Shown one piece after another: positions 18,643-29,754 of a DNA stretch of 64,000 nt (within the stretch, counting starts at the first letter, position 1; the number at the start of each line of letters is the position of its first letter). The stretch comes from Stutzerimonas zhaodongensis (lineage in GTDB: Bacteria; Pseudomonadota; Gammaproteobacteria; Pseudomonadales; Pseudomonadaceae): the NCBI RefSeq assembly GCF_003696365.1, contig NZ_RFFM01000003.1, positions 248,001-312,000 on the forward strand, read 5' to 3'. The notes beneath the pieces were generated by a model. That model did no database searches and was not told the origin of the DNA. It saw only the letters and a program-made list of their open reading frames with translations. Position numbers and translations under genes: made by a program.

Positions 18643-18704
18643 GTAGGAGGCAGCTCGCTGGCGATCAAGTCTCCAAAGATCATCGCCAGCAAGCTGGCTC
18701 CTAC
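18643..18704. repeat. REP inverted repeat between liuA and liuB
   Basis: Two inverted arms, GTAGGAGGCAGCTCGCTGGC from 18643 and CCAGCAAGCTGGCTCCTAC ending at 18704, are separated by about 16 bp. They match the pseudomonad REP family. In the liuA-liuB transcript they would form a long hairpin 11 nt after the liuA stop. Confidence 0.8.
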
Positions 18705-18732
18705 TAAAGGCATCCAGTTCGGAGTGGGCCGC

Positions 18733-20340
<1,608 letters not shown>

Positions 20341-20418
20341 GCAGCGCCGTGCCAAGCGGAGTGAGAGTAGCCAGGCGAGAGGTATCCCCTTTTCAGACAG
20401 CGCACTTCAGCACCGCAG

Positions 20419-20441
20419 ATCGCGAGCGACCTCGCTCCTAC
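20419..20441. repeat. Single REP element before liuC
   Basis: ATCGCGAGCGACCTCGCTCC followed by TAC is one arm of the common pseudomonad REP (GTAGGAGCGAGSTCGCTCGCGAT). It lies 12 bp before ATG 20453 and ends just before the AGGAAA ribosome-binding site. A self-complementary RNA hairpin here could affect liuC initiation. Confidence 0.75.
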
Positions 20442-20452
20442 AGGAAAGCAGC

Positions 20453-21256
20453 ATGAACGACTTCAAAACCGTACAACTGGAAGTGGACTCCCGCGGTTTC
20501 GCCACACTCTGGCTCAACCGTCCGGAAAAGAACAACGCCTTCAACGCCGAGATGATCCGCGAACTTGTGCTCGCGATCGACCATGTGCAGTCGGACAAAA
20601 GCCTGCGTTTCATGCTGCTGCGCGGTCGCGGAAAGCACTTCTCAGCAGGGGCCGACCTCGCATGGATGCAGCATTCGGCCAAGCTCGATTTCGAAGCCAA
20701 TCTCACCGATGCCCGCGAACTGGCCGAGCTGATGTACAGCCTCTACCACTTGAAACTGCCCACATTGGCCGTGGTGCAAGGCGCTGCGTTCGGCGGCGCG
20801 GTGGGGCTGATTGCGTGTTGCGACATGGCCATCGGCGCTGCTGATGCACAGCTTTCGCTGTCCGAGGTGCGCATCGGCCTCGCCCCTGCGGTGATCAGCC
20901 CGTTCGTGGTAAAGGCCATTGGCGAGCGCGCTACCCGCCGCTACTCCATGACCGGCGAACGTTTCAGCGGCGAACGCGCTCGCGAGCTTGGCTTGCTTTC
21001 GGAAAGCTACGACGCCGCAGAACTGGACGCCAGCCTGGATGGCTGGATCGACAATCTGCTGCTCAACAGCCCGCAGGCCATGCGGGCCAGCAAGGATCTG
21101 ATGCGCGAAGCCGGCAGCATGTCGCTAAGCCCGGCGCTGCGCCGCTACACCGAAAACGCCATCGCTCGCATTCGGGTCAGCCCCGAAGGACAGGAAGGGC
21201 TCAACGCCTTCCTGGAAAAACGCAAACCGACTTGGACGCAGGAGCCACAACAATGA
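20453..21256 (+). CDS. liuC: 3-Methylglutaconyl-CoA hydratase
   Basis: A 267-residue crotonase-fold hydratase. Oxyanion segments are SAGADLAWMQ and VQGAAFGGAVGLIACCD, and catalytic-region residues are in LSEVRIGLAPAVISP. It hydrates 3-methylglutaconyl-CoA to HMG-CoA. ATG 20453 has AGGAAA at normal spacing. Its stop overlaps the liuD start by 4 bp (ATGA), showing translational coupling. Confidence 0.93.
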   Translation: MNDFKTVQLEVDSRGFATLWLNRPEKNNAFNAEMIRELVLAIDHVQSDKSLRFMLLRGRGKHFSAGADLAWMQHSAKLDFEANLTDARELAELMYSLYHLKLPTLAVVQGAAFGGAVGLIACCDMAIGAADAQLSLSEVRIGLAPAVISPFVVKAIGERATRRYSMTGERFSGERARELGLLSESYDAAELDASLDGWIDNLLLNSPQAMRASKDLMREAGSMSLSPALRRYTENAIARIRVSPEGQEGLNAFLEKRKPTWTQEPQQ

Positions 21257-23196
21257 TAACCACCCTCCTGGTCGCCAACCGCGGTGAGATCGCCTGCCGC
21301 GTGATGCGCACCGCCAAGGCAATGGGCCTTACCACCGTTGCCGTGCACAGCGGTATCGACCGTGACGCGCGCCATGCCCGAGAAGCGGATATCCGCATCG
21401 ATCTGGGCGGCGCAAAACCCGCCGAAAGCTACCTCATGATCGACAAACTGATCGCCGCGGCCAAAGCCAGCGGCGCTCAAGCCATTCACCCTGGCTACGG
21501 CTTCCTTTCCGAGAACGCCGATTTCGCTCGCGCTATCGAAGACGCCGGCCTGATCTTTCTCGGCCCGCCCGCCTCGGCCATCGACGCCATGGGCAGCAAA
21601 TCTGCCGCCAAGGTGCTGATGGAAAAAGCAGGCGTGCCCCTGGTGCCCGGCTATCACGGCGAAGCACAGGACGTGGAGACCTTCCGTACGGCTGCTGAAA
21701 AGATCGGCTATCCGGTACTGCTCAAAGCCACTGCAGGTGGTGGTGGCAAAGGCATGAAAGTCGTCGAGCGCGAAGCGGATCTGGCAGAGGCGCTGCAATC
21801 GGCCCAGCGCGAAGCGCAATCATCGTTCGGCGACTCGCGCATGCTGGTCGAAAAGTACGTGCTCAAACCTCGCCATGTGGAGATTCAGGTATTCGCCGAC
21901 CAGCATGGCAACTGCCTGTACCTCAACGAGCGCGACTGTTCGATCCAGCGGCGCCATCAAAAAGTGGTCGAAGAAGCCCCCGCGCCCGGCCTCTCCCCCG
22001 AGCTGCGCCGCGCCATGGGCGCAGCCGCCGTCAAGGCTGCGCAAGCCATCGGCTATGTCGGCGCGGGCACTGTCGAGTTTCTGCTCGATGCCCGCGGCGA
22101 GTTCTTTTTCATGGAAATGAACACCCGCCTGCAGGTCGAGCATCCCGTCACCGAAGCCATCACCGGCCTGGACCTGGTCGCCTGGCAGATCCGCGTTGCC
22201 CGTGGCGAACAGCTGCCGATGACCCAGGAGCAGGTGCCGCTCACCGGGCATGCCATCGAAGTGCGGCTGTATGCCGAAGATCCGGACAACGACTTTCTGC
22301 CTGCCACCGGTACGCTCGATCTGTACCGGGAATCGGCTTCAGGGCCGGGCCGTCGGGTCGATAGTGGCGTAGCGGAAGGCGATACAGTCTCACCGTTCTA
22401 CGACCCGATGCTCGGAAAGCTGATCGCCTGGGGTGAAGACCGAGAGGAAGCGCGCCTTCGCCTGCTGGCCATGCTCGATGAAACCTGCGTTGGCGGCGTG
22501 CGCACCAATCTTGCTTTCCTGCGTCGCGTGATAGGTCACCGCGCCTTCGCAGCGGCGGAACTCGACACCGGTTTCATTCCGCGCCATGAAACGGAGCTGA
22601 TGCGCAAACCCGGCGAGCTGGCTGATGACTTCTGGCAATTGGCGGGCAAGCTCTACGTGCAGACCGAACCGCCAAAGGTTCGCGGTGACGATGCTCACTC
22701 GCCCTGGGCCAATCGTGATGGCTTGAGGTTCGGCCTGCCAGGGCGGATCGGCGTACACCTGCAATGCAACGGTGAGAGCCGTCTGGTTCGGGTGGCGGCA
22801 AACTCAGAAGAAAGCAAGCCGAGCTCCTCGGCCGCCAGCGGCCTCACGTCTACACAAGCAAAAGCCTCACGCCAGCCGAAAGCCATACGCCAGGGCAAGA
22901 CGCTGTATCTGGAATGGGATGGCGAGCTGCAGGCCATAACGGCGTTCGACCCCATCGCCGAAGTCGAAGCGAGCCACCAGCACCACGGCGGCCTGACGGC
23001 ACCCATGAACGGAAGCATCGTTCGCGTGTTGGTCGAGCCCGGCCAAAACGTCGAAGCTGGCGCTACGCTGATCGTGCTGGAAGCGATGAAGATGGAACAC
23101 AGCATTCGCGCAGCTGAGGCCGGCGTGGTCAAAGCGGTGTATTGCGCAGAAGGCGAGATGATCAGCGAGGGTGCAACGCTGGTAGAGCTTGAGTGA
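21253..23196 (+). CDS. liuD: Methylcrotonyl-CoA carboxylase, alpha (biotin) subunit
   Basis: A 647-residue protein with three parts. Biotin carboxylase is at residues 1-450 (LLVANRGEIACRVMRTAKAMG, ATP-grasp loop KATAGGGGKGMKVV, FFMEMNTRLQVEHPVTE). A linker of about 100 residues is followed by a C-terminal biotin carrier domain with biotin lysine in LEAMKMEH. It carboxylates its own biotin with ATP and bicarbonate, then donates CO2 through LiuB. ATG 21253 overlaps the liuC stop, with GGAG upstream. It is the last gene of liuABCD; liuE lies beyond an oppositely oriented MCP. Confidence 0.95.
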   Translation: MITTLLVANRGEIACRVMRTAKAMGLTTVAVHSGIDRDARHAREADIRIDLGGAKPAESYLMIDKLIAAAKASGAQAIHPGYGFLSENADFARAIEDAGLIFLGPPASAIDAMGSKSAAKVLMEKAGVPLVPGYHGEAQDVETFRTAAEKIGYPVLLKATAGGGGKGMKVVEREADLAEALQSAQREAQSSFGDSRMLVEKYVLKPRHVEIQVFADQHGNCLYLNERDCSIQRRHQKVVEEAPAPGLSPELRRAMGAAAVKAAQAIGYVGAGTVEFLLDARGEFFFMEMNTRLQVEHPVTEAITGLDLVAWQIRVARGEQLPMTQEQVPLTGHAIEVRLYAEDPDNDFLPATGTLDLYRESASGPGRRVDSGVAEGDTVSPFYDPMLGKLIAWGEDREEARLRLLAMLDETCVGGVRTNLAFLRRVIGHRAFAAAELDTGFIPRHETELMRKPGELADDFWQLAGKLYVQTEPPKVRGDDAHSPWANRDGLRFGLPGRIGVHLQCNGESRLVRVAANSEESKPSSSAASGLTSTQAKASRQPKAIRQGKTLYLEWDGELQAITAFDPIAEVEASHQHHGGLTAPMNGSIVRVLVEPGQNVEAGATLIVLEAMKMEHSIRAAEAGVVKAVYCAEGEMISEGATLVELE

Positions 23197-23347
23197 TGAC
23201 GTTTACGGCCAACCGGCGAATCGGGGATGGGCTGCCCGTCTGGTCCAGCGATAGTGATAACCGCTGGTTCCACCTCGAAGCCATTACTTGCAATAACGGG
23301 CAAGTGCGTAAAGCAAGCTCATCGGGGGGCCGTATCCACAAGCATGC

Positions 23348-23372
23348 GCAGGAGCGTTCATCCTGCTCCTGC
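23348..23372. terminator. Hairpin between convergent liuD and MCP gene
   Basis: GCAGGAGC-GTTCATCCT-GCTCCTGC, an 8-bp perfect stem, lies in the 200-bp gap between two converging genes. It has no U-run, so it may be a shared weak terminator or a decayed REP copy. Confidence 0.4.
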
Positions 23373-23396
23373 ATACCCGCCCGCACCAGGCGGTGG

Positions 23397-25019
23397 TTAC
23401 ATCTTGAATCGGCGCACCAAGCCGTTGAGGTTCACCGCCAGCCGCGACAACTCCTGCGTGGCGATGCTGGTTTGCTGCGCACCGGCCGACGTCTGCACCG
23501 ACAGATCACGAATGTTCACGAGGTTGCGGTCGATTTCGCGGGCGACCTGCGCCTGTTCTTCAGAGGCGCTGGCGATGACCAGATTGCGCTCATTGATGCC
23601 AGCCACAGTCTCGGCGATCTGAACCAGCGCAACACCGGCCGCCTGAGCCTTGTCCAGCGTCCCCTGAGCGCGCGATGCACTCAGTTGCAGCGCGTCCACG
23701 GTCAGCCCGGTGCCTTGCTTGATGTTGCCGATCATCGACTCGATTTCCTGAGTCGATTCACCCGTGCGTTTCGCCAGTGCCCGTACCTCATCCGCCACCA
23801 CGGCAAATCCACGGCCCGCATCGCCTGCTCGTGCAGCCTCGATGGCGGCGTTGAGCGCCAACAGATTGGTCTGCTCGGCCACCGCGCGAATGACATCGAG
23901 CACCCGCGTGATGTTTTGCGTCTGGTTAGCCAGATCCCCAGCGCGATCCGACGCGCTGAGTACGTCATGGGCAAGCGCCTGAATCGAAGCGATGGCGTCG
24001 TCCAGCTGGATGCGACCTTGCTGCGCCGACTCGCTGGATTCACGGGACGCCTCGGATGTGGAGACAGCATTGCTGGCCACCTCCTCGACGGCGCAGGTCA
24101 TTTCGTTAACTGCGGTGGCCGCCTGCTCGATCTGGTCATTCTGCTTCTGCAGGCCGTCGGTGCTGTCCAGCATGACGGCTGTCATTTCCTCGGCCGAGGT
24201 GGTCAGAACATGCGCCGAATCGTTGATCTGGCCAATGATGTCGCGCAGGCTCGCCTGCATTTCGCTGAGGGAAGTCAGCAGCTCGGTGGCCTCGTCATTG
24301 CCGTCGATAAAGACCTCGTGTGTCAGATCACCCTTGGCGATCTCGTTGGATACCGCTACAGCCCGGCGCATCGGCCGGACGATGCTGGCGGTCAGGATCA
24401 GCGCCAGCACTACAGTTGCTATCAAGGCAGCCAGGATCACCGCGGCAATGATCAACCGGGCATTCTTGTAGACGGCAGTCGCGACATCTACCGCATGGTG
24501 GGCACCCTCCTCGTTGAACGTGCGCAGTTTCAAAAGCGCTTGCTCGAACTGTGTGCCCATCGCGTCAACACGAGCGTTCGCTGCGGTCATTTGCGCGGCG
24601 CTCGGGCTAGCGGCCATGACACGCCTGCGCTCCTCGAGCGCTTGCGGATACTGGGCGAACACTTCCTTGGCGGCGCCGAATACGCGCGCCTCGTTGTCAT
24701 CGGAGATGTGTGCCTCATAACGAACCATGAGGCTTTGGATCTCGCTCAACGCGGCTGCAATCAATGCCTCGCTCTTGCGAATCGTCTCCACGTCGCTGAA
24801 GGCGAGCTGGCGCAACGACTCCGTCTGAACATGGGCAAAGTTCAACGCCATGTCGTCGGCGGCCGCCTGGCTGGGCATCCAATCCGAGTCGATTTCGCTG
24901 CCGGCCGCACGGATCGCCGCCATCTGCATCAGGCTGAACAAACCAAGCGCGGTCAGCAGTACGGCCACGAGCGCAAAGAACAACAGCGTGCGATGGGAAA
25001 TCTTCAGTTTGCGGAGCAT
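23397..25019 (-). CDS. Methyl-accepting chemotaxis protein, 4-helix-bundle sensor
   Basis: A 540-residue receptor. It has TM1 near residues 12-32, a periplasmic helical sensor of about 155 residues resembling the 4HB_MCP domain, TM2 near 190-215 and a HAMP ([20 protein letters not shown]). The cytoplasmic signalling domain contains the hairpin tip [40 protein letters not shown] (given here only to name the conserved stretch start [16 protein letters not shown]). It signals to CheA/CheW and lacks a C-terminal CheR pentapeptide (ends RRFKM). It is inserted head-to-tail against liuD and divergent from liuE. The ligand is unknown; amino or short organic acids are plausible from context. Confidence 0.92.
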   Translation of the reverse strand: MLRKLKISHRTLLFFALVAVLLTALGLFSLMQMAAIRAAGSEIDSDWMPSQAAADDMALNFAHVQTESLRQLAFSDVETIRKSEALIAAALSEIQSLMVRYEAHISDDNEARVFGAAKEVFAQYPQALEERRRVMAASPSAAQMTAANARVDAMGTQFEQALLKLRTFNEEGAHHAVDVATAVYKNARLIIAAVILAALIATVVLALILTASIVRPMRRAVAVSNEIAKGDLTHEVFIDGNDEATELLTSLSEMQASLRDIIGQINDSAHVLTTSAEEMTAVMLDSTDGLQKQNDQIEQAATAVNEMTCAVEEVASNAVSTSEASRESSESAQQGRIQLDDAIASIQALAHDVLSASDRAGDLANQTQNITRVLDVIRAVAEQTNLLALNAAIEAARAGDAGRGFAVVADEVRALAKRTGESTQEIESMIGNIKQGTGLTVDALQLSASRAQGTLDKAQAAGVALVQIAETVAGINERNLVIASASEEQAQVAREIDRNLVNIRDLSVQTSAGAQQTSIATQELSRLAVNLNGLVRRFKM

Positions 25020-25189
25020 GGGAACCTCGAAAAGGCGTGCGGCAAAAGCCGGGTTTCCTATATTTATCTGCTAGGTGCGAGCGAACTTAAACGCACGAAG
25101 TCCACTTTTTGACTACCGAGTCGGTATCCAGGCGGTTGCCGATCGGGGACCAGATCCTTACGGCGGCTCGCTTGTTTACTTGAGGAAAG

Positions 25190-26107
25190 ATGATGACCAC
25201 GACCTCTGAAATTCCACGCCGGGTACGCCTGGTTGAAGTCGGACCGCGTGACGGCCTGCAGAACGAAAAGCAGCCGATCAGCGTTGCGGACAAGGTGCGA
25301 TTGGTCGATGACCTCACTGCCGCCGGTGTGCGCTACATCGAGGTAGGCAGTTTCGTGTCGCCCAAATGGGTGCCGCAGATGGCGGGCTCGGCTGACGTGT
25401 TCGCCCAGATCAAGCAGAACCCCGGGGTGACCTACGCGGCCCTGACGCCCAATCTGAAGGGCCTTGAAGCGGCCATCGAAGCGGGTGTCAGCGAGGTGGC
25501 GGTATTCGGCGCAGCATCCGAGGCGTTCTCGCAAAAGAACATCAATTGCTCCATCGACGAGAGTCTGGCGCGCTTCGCCCCTCTGATGTCTGCTGCACGA
25601 GAGAACGGCATTCAGGTGCGCGGTTATGTGTCTTGCGTGCTCGGTTGCCCGTACGAAGGCGACATCGATCCCGCGCGCGTCGCGCATGTCGCCCACGAAC
25701 TGTTCGCCATGGGCTGCTACGAGGTCTCACTTGGCGACACCATCGGCACCGGCACCCCGGGCAAGACGCGTCAGCTCTTCGACCTGGTCAGCCGAACCGT
25801 GCCGCGTGACAAGCTTGCCGGGCACTTTCACGACACCTACGGCCAGGCCATGGCGAACATCTACGCCAGCCTGCAGGAAGGTATTTGCACATTCGACAGC
25901 TCGGTTGCAGGGCTTGGTGGCTGCCCCTATGCCAAAGGGGCCAGTGGCAACGTCGCCAGCGAGGATGTGCTCTACATGCTCAACGGTCTTGGCATCGAAA
26001 CAGGGATCGACCTTGACTCACTGATCGCGGCGGGGCAACGCATCAGCGATGTATTGGGTCGACCCAACGGCTCACGGGTTTCGCGGGCGCGGCTAAGCGC
26101 GCAGTGA
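25190..26107 (+). CDS. liuE: Hydroxymethylglutaryl-CoA lyase
   Basis: A 305-residue HMGL-like TIM-barrel lyase that cleaves HMG-CoA to acetoacetate and acetyl-CoA, the last Liu step. It has the N-terminal metal/substrate motif [22 protein letters not shown] (metal-binding His) and the family signature [19 protein letters not shown] with the catalytic Cys. GAGGAAAG precedes tandem ATGs; 25190 is used. It is separated from liuABCD by the MCP gene but precedes the CoA-transferase that consumes acetoacetate. Confidence 0.95.
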   Translation: MMTTTSEIPRRVRLVEVGPRDGLQNEKQPISVADKVRLVDDLTAAGVRYIEVGSFVSPKWVPQMAGSADVFAQIKQNPGVTYAALTPNLKGLEAAIEAGVSEVAVFGAASEAFSQKNINCSIDESLARFAPLMSAARENGIQVRGYVSCVLGCPYEGDIDPARVAHVAHELFAMGCYEVSLGDTIGTGTPGKTRQLFDLVSRTVPRDKLAGHFHDTYGQAMANIYASLQEGICTFDSSVAGLGGCPYAKGASGNVASEDVLYMLNGLGIETGIDLDSLIAAGQRISDVLGRPNGSRVSRARLSAQ

Positions 26108-26144
26108 CACCGCTGGCCGGCCCCGCTATGACAAAGAGGTTCAT

Positions 26145-26840
26145 ATGAACAAGATCTACCCAAACGCTGAAGCGGCGCTCGACGGTTTGGTCGAGGATGG
26201 CATGACCCTCGCCGTCGGCGGCTTCGGGCTGTGCGGTATCCCCGAGGCGCTGATCGAGGCGCTACGCGACACCGGCAGGAACAATCTCACCGTCATCAGC
26301 AACAACGCAGGTGTGGACGGCTTCGGTCTCGGCTTGCTGCTGGAGTCGCGCCAGGTGCGCAAGATGGTTTCGTCGTACGTGGGCGAGAACAAGGAGTTCG
26401 AACGGCAGTATCTGGCCGGCGAGCTGGAGCTGGAATTCACTCCACAGGGCACCCTGGCCGAAAAGCTGCGTGCAGGCGGTTCAGGCATTCCTGCGTTCTA
26501 TACCAAGACTGGCTACGGCACGCTGATAGCCGAAGGCAAGGAAACCCGCCAGTTCAACGGTGAGTGGTACGTGATGGAAGAGTCGTTGACCGCCGACATC
26601 GCGCTGGTCAAAGCCTACAAGGCAGACAAGGCCGGCAACCTGGTATTCAACAAGACCGCCCGCAACTTCAACCCACTAGCGGCAATGGCCGGCAAGGTTT
26701 GCGTGGTGGAAGTCGATCATCTGGTCGAAACAGGCGAGCTGGATGCCGACCAGATTCACTTACCTGGCATCTACGTGCAGCGCATCATCCACAATCCGAA
26801 CGCCGAGAAGCGCATCGAAAAACGTACGGTGAGGAGCTGA
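26145..26840 (+). CDS. Succinyl-CoA:3-ketoacid CoA-transferase, subunit A
   Basis: A 231-residue family I CoA-transferase alpha subunit. It starts with [35 protein letters not shown] and has the [15 protein letters not shown] and [13 protein letters not shown] regions. With subunit B it moves CoA from succinyl-CoA to acetoacetate, giving acetoacetyl-CoA. It lies 37 bp after liuE and 2 bp before subunit B. It links leucine and 3-hydroxybutyrate catabolism, both of which yield acetoacetate. Symbols used elsewhere are scoA, atoD and dhcA. Confidence 0.93.
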   Translation: MNKIYPNAEAALDGLVEDGMTLAVGGFGLCGIPEALIEALRDTGRNNLTVISNNAGVDGFGLGLLLESRQVRKMVSSYVGENKEFERQYLAGELELEFTPQGTLAEKLRAGGSGIPAFYTKTGYGTLIAEGKETRQFNGEWYVMEESLTADIALVKAYKADKAGNLVFNKTARNFNPLAAMAGKVCVVEVDHLVETGELDADQIHLPGIYVQRIIHNPNAEKRIEKRTVRS

Positions 26841-26842
26841 TC

Positions 26843-27469
26843 ATGGCCTGGACACGTGAACAGATGGCGCAACGCGCCGCGCAGGAATTGCAGGACGGTT
26901 TCTATGTGAACCTCGGGATCGGATTGCCGACACTGGTCGCAAACTACATCCCCGAAGGCATGGACGTCTGGCTGCAAAGCGAAAACGGGCTCCTCGGCAT
27001 CGGTCCCTTCCCGACTGAAGATGAAATTGATCCGGACCTGATCAACGCTGGCAAGCAAACCGTCACCGCCCTGCCCGGCAGCGCCTTTTTCGACAACGCC
27101 ATGAGTTTCGGCATGATCCGCGGCGGCCATATCAATCTGGCAATTCTTGGCGCCATGCAGGTCTCGGAGAAAGGTGACCTGGCCAACTGGATGATCCCCG
27201 GCAAGATGGTCAAGGGCATGGGCGGCGCGATGGACTTGGTAGCTGGGGTCAAGCGTGTGGTGGTTTTGATGGAGCACACCGCAAAGGGTGCGCACAAAAT
27301 CATGGAGCACTGCGACCTGCCCCTTACCGGCGTCGGCGTGGTGGATCGCATCATTACCGACATGGGGGTGCTGGATGTCACCGAGCAGGGCTTGAGGCTG
27401 GTCGAACTGGCTGAGGGCGTCAGCTTCGATGACATTCAGAAAGCGACCGGCTGCACGATTTCCCGTTGA
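26843..27469 (+). CDS. Succinyl-CoA:3-ketoacid CoA-transferase, subunit B
   Basis: A 208-residue beta subunit. The catalytic glutamate lies in [12 protein letters not shown] (S-E-N-G signature), which forms the gamma-glutamyl-CoA intermediate. It also carries [15 protein letters not shown] and [12 protein letters not shown] 26843 has GAGGAG 6 nt upstream, immediately after the subunit A stop. It completes a heterodimeric acetoacetate-activating enzyme. Confidence 0.94.
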   Translation: MAWTREQMAQRAAQELQDGFYVNLGIGLPTLVANYIPEGMDVWLQSENGLLGIGPFPTEDEIDPDLINAGKQTVTALPGSAFFDNAMSFGMIRGGHINLAILGAMQVSEKGDLANWMIPGKMVKGMGGAMDLVAGVKRVVVLMEHTAKGAHKIMEHCDLPLTGVGVVDRIITDMGVLDVTEQGLRLVELAEGVSFDDIQKATGCTISR

Positions 27470-27598
27470 ACGAGGGTACATGGCCTGATGCCACTGTGCA
27501 TCAGGCTTGCTCCACGTGTAGCCTTGACGCATACACAGCACGAACGAAACGCCCGGTTCATTGCGAGCCGCGGGTGGATAGGCAAACTGGATACCTTC

Positions 27599-27994
27599 AT
27601 GGCAAAGCAGACGTACAGCATTTCCGATTTGGCCAACGAGCTTGACATCACCACCCGCGCAATACGTTTTTACGAAGAACAGGGCATGCTCACGCCGACG
27701 CGTCGCGGTCAGGAACGTATCTACAGCCCGAAGGACCGCGTCGCCCTCAAGCTGATCCTGCGCGGCAAGCGCATCGGCTTCTCCCTCGCCGAATGCAAGA
27801 CGCTCATCGAACTCTACGATCCCAAGGCCGGCAACCAGAAGCAGCTGAACATCATGCTTGGCATGATCGCCGAGCGCCGCCAGCAACTGGAGCAGCAGCT
27901 GCTCGATATCCAGCAGATGCAGTTGGAACTCGATACCGCCGAAGAGCGTTGCCTGTCGGCACTTAAAACAACCATCAGCAAAGAAGCGAGCTAG
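27599..27994 (+). CDS. liuR: MerR-family regulator LiuR
   Basis: A 131-residue MerR-type regulator. The N-terminal winged HTH is YSISDLANELDITTRAIRFYEEQGMLTP, followed by RIYSPKDRVALKLILRGKRIGFSLAE and a C-terminal coiled coil (residues about 80-125, rich in Gln/Leu). It has no cysteine metal-binding loop. Sequence and context fit LiuR, the repressor of leucine/isovalerate genes. Here it is at the far end of the locus, 129 bp after the CoA-transferase, rather than in front of liuA as in P. aeruginosa. Candidate operators are at 17299-17316 and 13344-13361. The ribosome-binding site of ATG 27599 is weak. Confidence 0.85.
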   Translation: MAKQTYSISDLANELDITTRAIRFYEEQGMLTPTRRGQERIYSPKDRVALKLILRGKRIGFSLAECKTLIELYDPKAGNQKQLNIMLGMIAERRQQLEQQLLDIQQMQLELDTAEERCLSALKTTISKEAS

Positions 27995-28205
27995 CGTCAG
28001 TTGTCTCGTTCAGGGCGGCAGAAGCACTCTGGCGTCCGCTCCCTTCATCACCTTGATTCAGGCATTCGGCGACTCAGGGCAAGCATAGTGACCGATGGAT
28101 GCTAAGCAGCGAACTTGTCCGCGACGCGCACTGAACCTCGTGCAATCGAACTGCCCTTTCATCTGCTCATCCGCTCATCTGCATCCTTGCCGTTCGACTC
28201 ACCGT

Positions 28206-28284
28206 AATCCAGGATTCCGGACACAGATCCAGATTTATGGACACCTGCGCAACCCATCCGGATTCATGTCTACTTGACTGGACA
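28206..28284. promoter_or_regulatory. Three enhancer dyads upstream of TRAP operon
   Basis: Three 18-bp dyads of the form TGTCC-N8-GGACA occur at 28206-28223 (AATCCAGGATTCCGGACA), 28226-28243 (GATCCAGATTTATGGACA) and 28267-28284 (TGTCTACTTGACTGGACA). Centres are 20 and 41 bp apart, close to whole helical turns. The last centre is about 74 bp before the -24 element at 28349. Two matching dyads lie upstream of bdhA. They are the likely sites of the nearby sigma-54 activator (inference). Confidence 0.7.
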
Positions 28285-28347
28285 CAGAGATTTCGGCCGC
28301 TTCGCTGGAACCTATCTATACCAGTATTCCAGCTTCACGCAGAACTC

Positions 28348-28364
28348 AGGCATAGAACCTGCAA
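28348..28364 (+). promoter_or_regulatory. Sigma-54 (-24/-12) promoter of TRAP operon
   Basis: AGGCATAGAACCTGCAA keeps the invariant GG (28349-28350) and GC (28361-28362) with 10 bp between, as RpoN promoters require (consensus TGGCACG-N4-TTGCW). The predicted start is near 28374, giving a leader of about 95 nt to ATG 28469. Confidence 0.65.
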
Positions 28365-28442
28365 AGCATTGCCTGCAACGTGTGGCCACATCTGGCAGGA
28401 CGAGAATGTCGTGGGTAAATCGTCTCGTTCCGCCTTTACACC

Positions 28443-28460
28443 AGAACAACAACAAGAAGG
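28443..28460 (+). promoter_or_regulatory. Hfq/Crc CA motif overlapping the TRAP ribosome-binding site
   Basis: AGAACAACAACAAGAAGG, with three consecutive AAC triplets, runs into the AAGAAGG Shine-Dalgarno sequence 8 nt before ATG 28469. It is a textbook AANAANAA catabolite-repression target. Confidence 0.7.
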
Positions 28461-28468
28461 AATCATCA

Positions 28469-29554
28469 ATGTCCCTAACCAGAAAACTGTCCCGTCTCGC
28501 CTGCGCGGTAGGTGTCACCAGCATTATCAGCACCGGCCTGATCAGCACTGGCGCTACGGCTGCGGAGAAAATACGTTGGCAAGTGCCGCTAGCCTTCCCC
28601 TCGCATCTGATCGGCCTGACCACTCCAATTAAGCATCTGTCCGAGTCGCTCAAGGCCATTTCCGGCGGCGACATTCAACTGCGTTACTACGAGCCCGGCG
28701 AACTGGTACCGCCGTTCGAAATCATGGATGCGGTCAGCAACGGCAAGTACCCGGCCGGCTACACCTGGATTGGCTATGACCAGGGCACCATTGCGGCTCT
28801 GCCGCTCTACTCCGGCGCGCCGTTCAACATGGAGCCGCCGGCTTATCTGGCCTGGTACTACGAGGGTGACGGCAAGAAGCTGCTCGAGGAAATCTACGCG
28901 CAGCGCAACATTCATCCAATGCTGTGCAGCATCATCGGCCCTGAAGGGGCCGGGTGGTTCGCCAAGCCGATCGAGAAGCTAGAAGATATCGATGGCCTGC
29001 GCATCCGTTTCGCAGGCATCGGGGGCAAAGTGCTGGAGAAACTCGGTGCTTCGGTCACCATGATCCCGGGTGGTGAGATCTACCAGGCGTTGGAACGCAA
29101 GACCATCGATGCCACGGAATTCTCGCAACCCGCCATCGACAAGATGCTGGGGCTCGATCAGATCATCAAGAACTACATCATGCCGGGCTGGCACCAGACG
29201 CTTACGACCTCCCACCTGCTGGTGAACAAAGGCGTCTGGGACAAACTCGAGCCGCAAAGCCGCGCATTGATCGAGATGGGCTGCGAGTCCGCCACCCTGA
29301 AGGGCTTCGCTGAGAGCGAATGGGCACAGCCGACCGCCCTACGCGATTACGAGAAGCAAGGCGTTAAGGCTCAAGTATTGCCCGAGGAAGTGTTGCGTGA
29401 GCTGGAGCGAGTGACCAATGAAGTGCTTGATGAAATCGCGGCCGAGGACCAGATGTTCAACCGTGTCCTGACCAGTCAGCGCGAATTCATGCAGCATCAC
29501 TCGATCTGGCATGGCAAGGGTTACCTGCCCCGCGACTACTACAAGTACGAGTGA
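28469..29554 (+). CDS. TRAP transporter, periplasmic solute-binding protein (DctP family)
   Basis: A 361-residue binding protein. The signal peptide ends at TGATAA near residue 32 and is followed by a DctP fold. The specificity helix region is LRIRFAGIGGKVLEKLGASVTMIPGGEIYQALERKTID, in which the conserved Arg (in IRFAG) salt-bridges a substrate carboxylate. It therefore binds a carboxylic acid. Its place upstream of a sigma-54 activator and 3-hydroxybutyrate dehydrogenase, under a matching promoter, suggests D-3-hydroxybutyrate or a related hydroxy/keto acid (inference). ATG 28469 is preceded by AAGAAGG. Confidence 0.9.
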   Translation: MSLTRKLSRLACAVGVTSIISTGLISTGATAAEKIRWQVPLAFPSHLIGLTTPIKHLSESLKAISGGDIQLRYYEPGELVPPFEIMDAVSNGKYPAGYTWIGYDQGTIAALPLYSGAPFNMEPPAYLAWYYEGDGKKLLEEIYAQRNIHPMLCSIIGPEGAGWFAKPIEKLEDIDGLRIRFAGIGGKVLEKLGASVTMIPGGEIYQALERKTIDATEFSQPAIDKMLGLDQIIKNYIMPGWHQTLTTSHLLVNKGVWDKLEPQSRALIEMGCESATLKGFAESEWAQPTALRDYEKQGVKAQVLPEEVLRELERVTNEVLDEIAAEDQMFNRVLTSQREFMQHHSIWHGKGYLPRDYYKYE

Positions 29555-29754
29555 TTTCTCAGCAAGCCTGGTGACCCCTAGGGTTGACTTGTCGTGCACC
29601 TGATGTGCCGAGGCTCGCTTCCATCGCAGGCAACTGACGAAGCGAAGTAACACAGTCTCAGCACAGCAGGTGGAGAATCTAGTCGTCCCGATTGGTGCTA
29701 GCGCCACGGTCCTTGTGCCGTGTCTTCTCCTGGTTTCGGATCTCCGAGGTGGCC

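Noticed and set aside
23193-25112. Long plus-strand open frame (about 640 codons) opposite the MCP gene
   Set aside because: The minus strand encodes a complete chemoreceptor with all domains; the plus translation has no recognisable motif.
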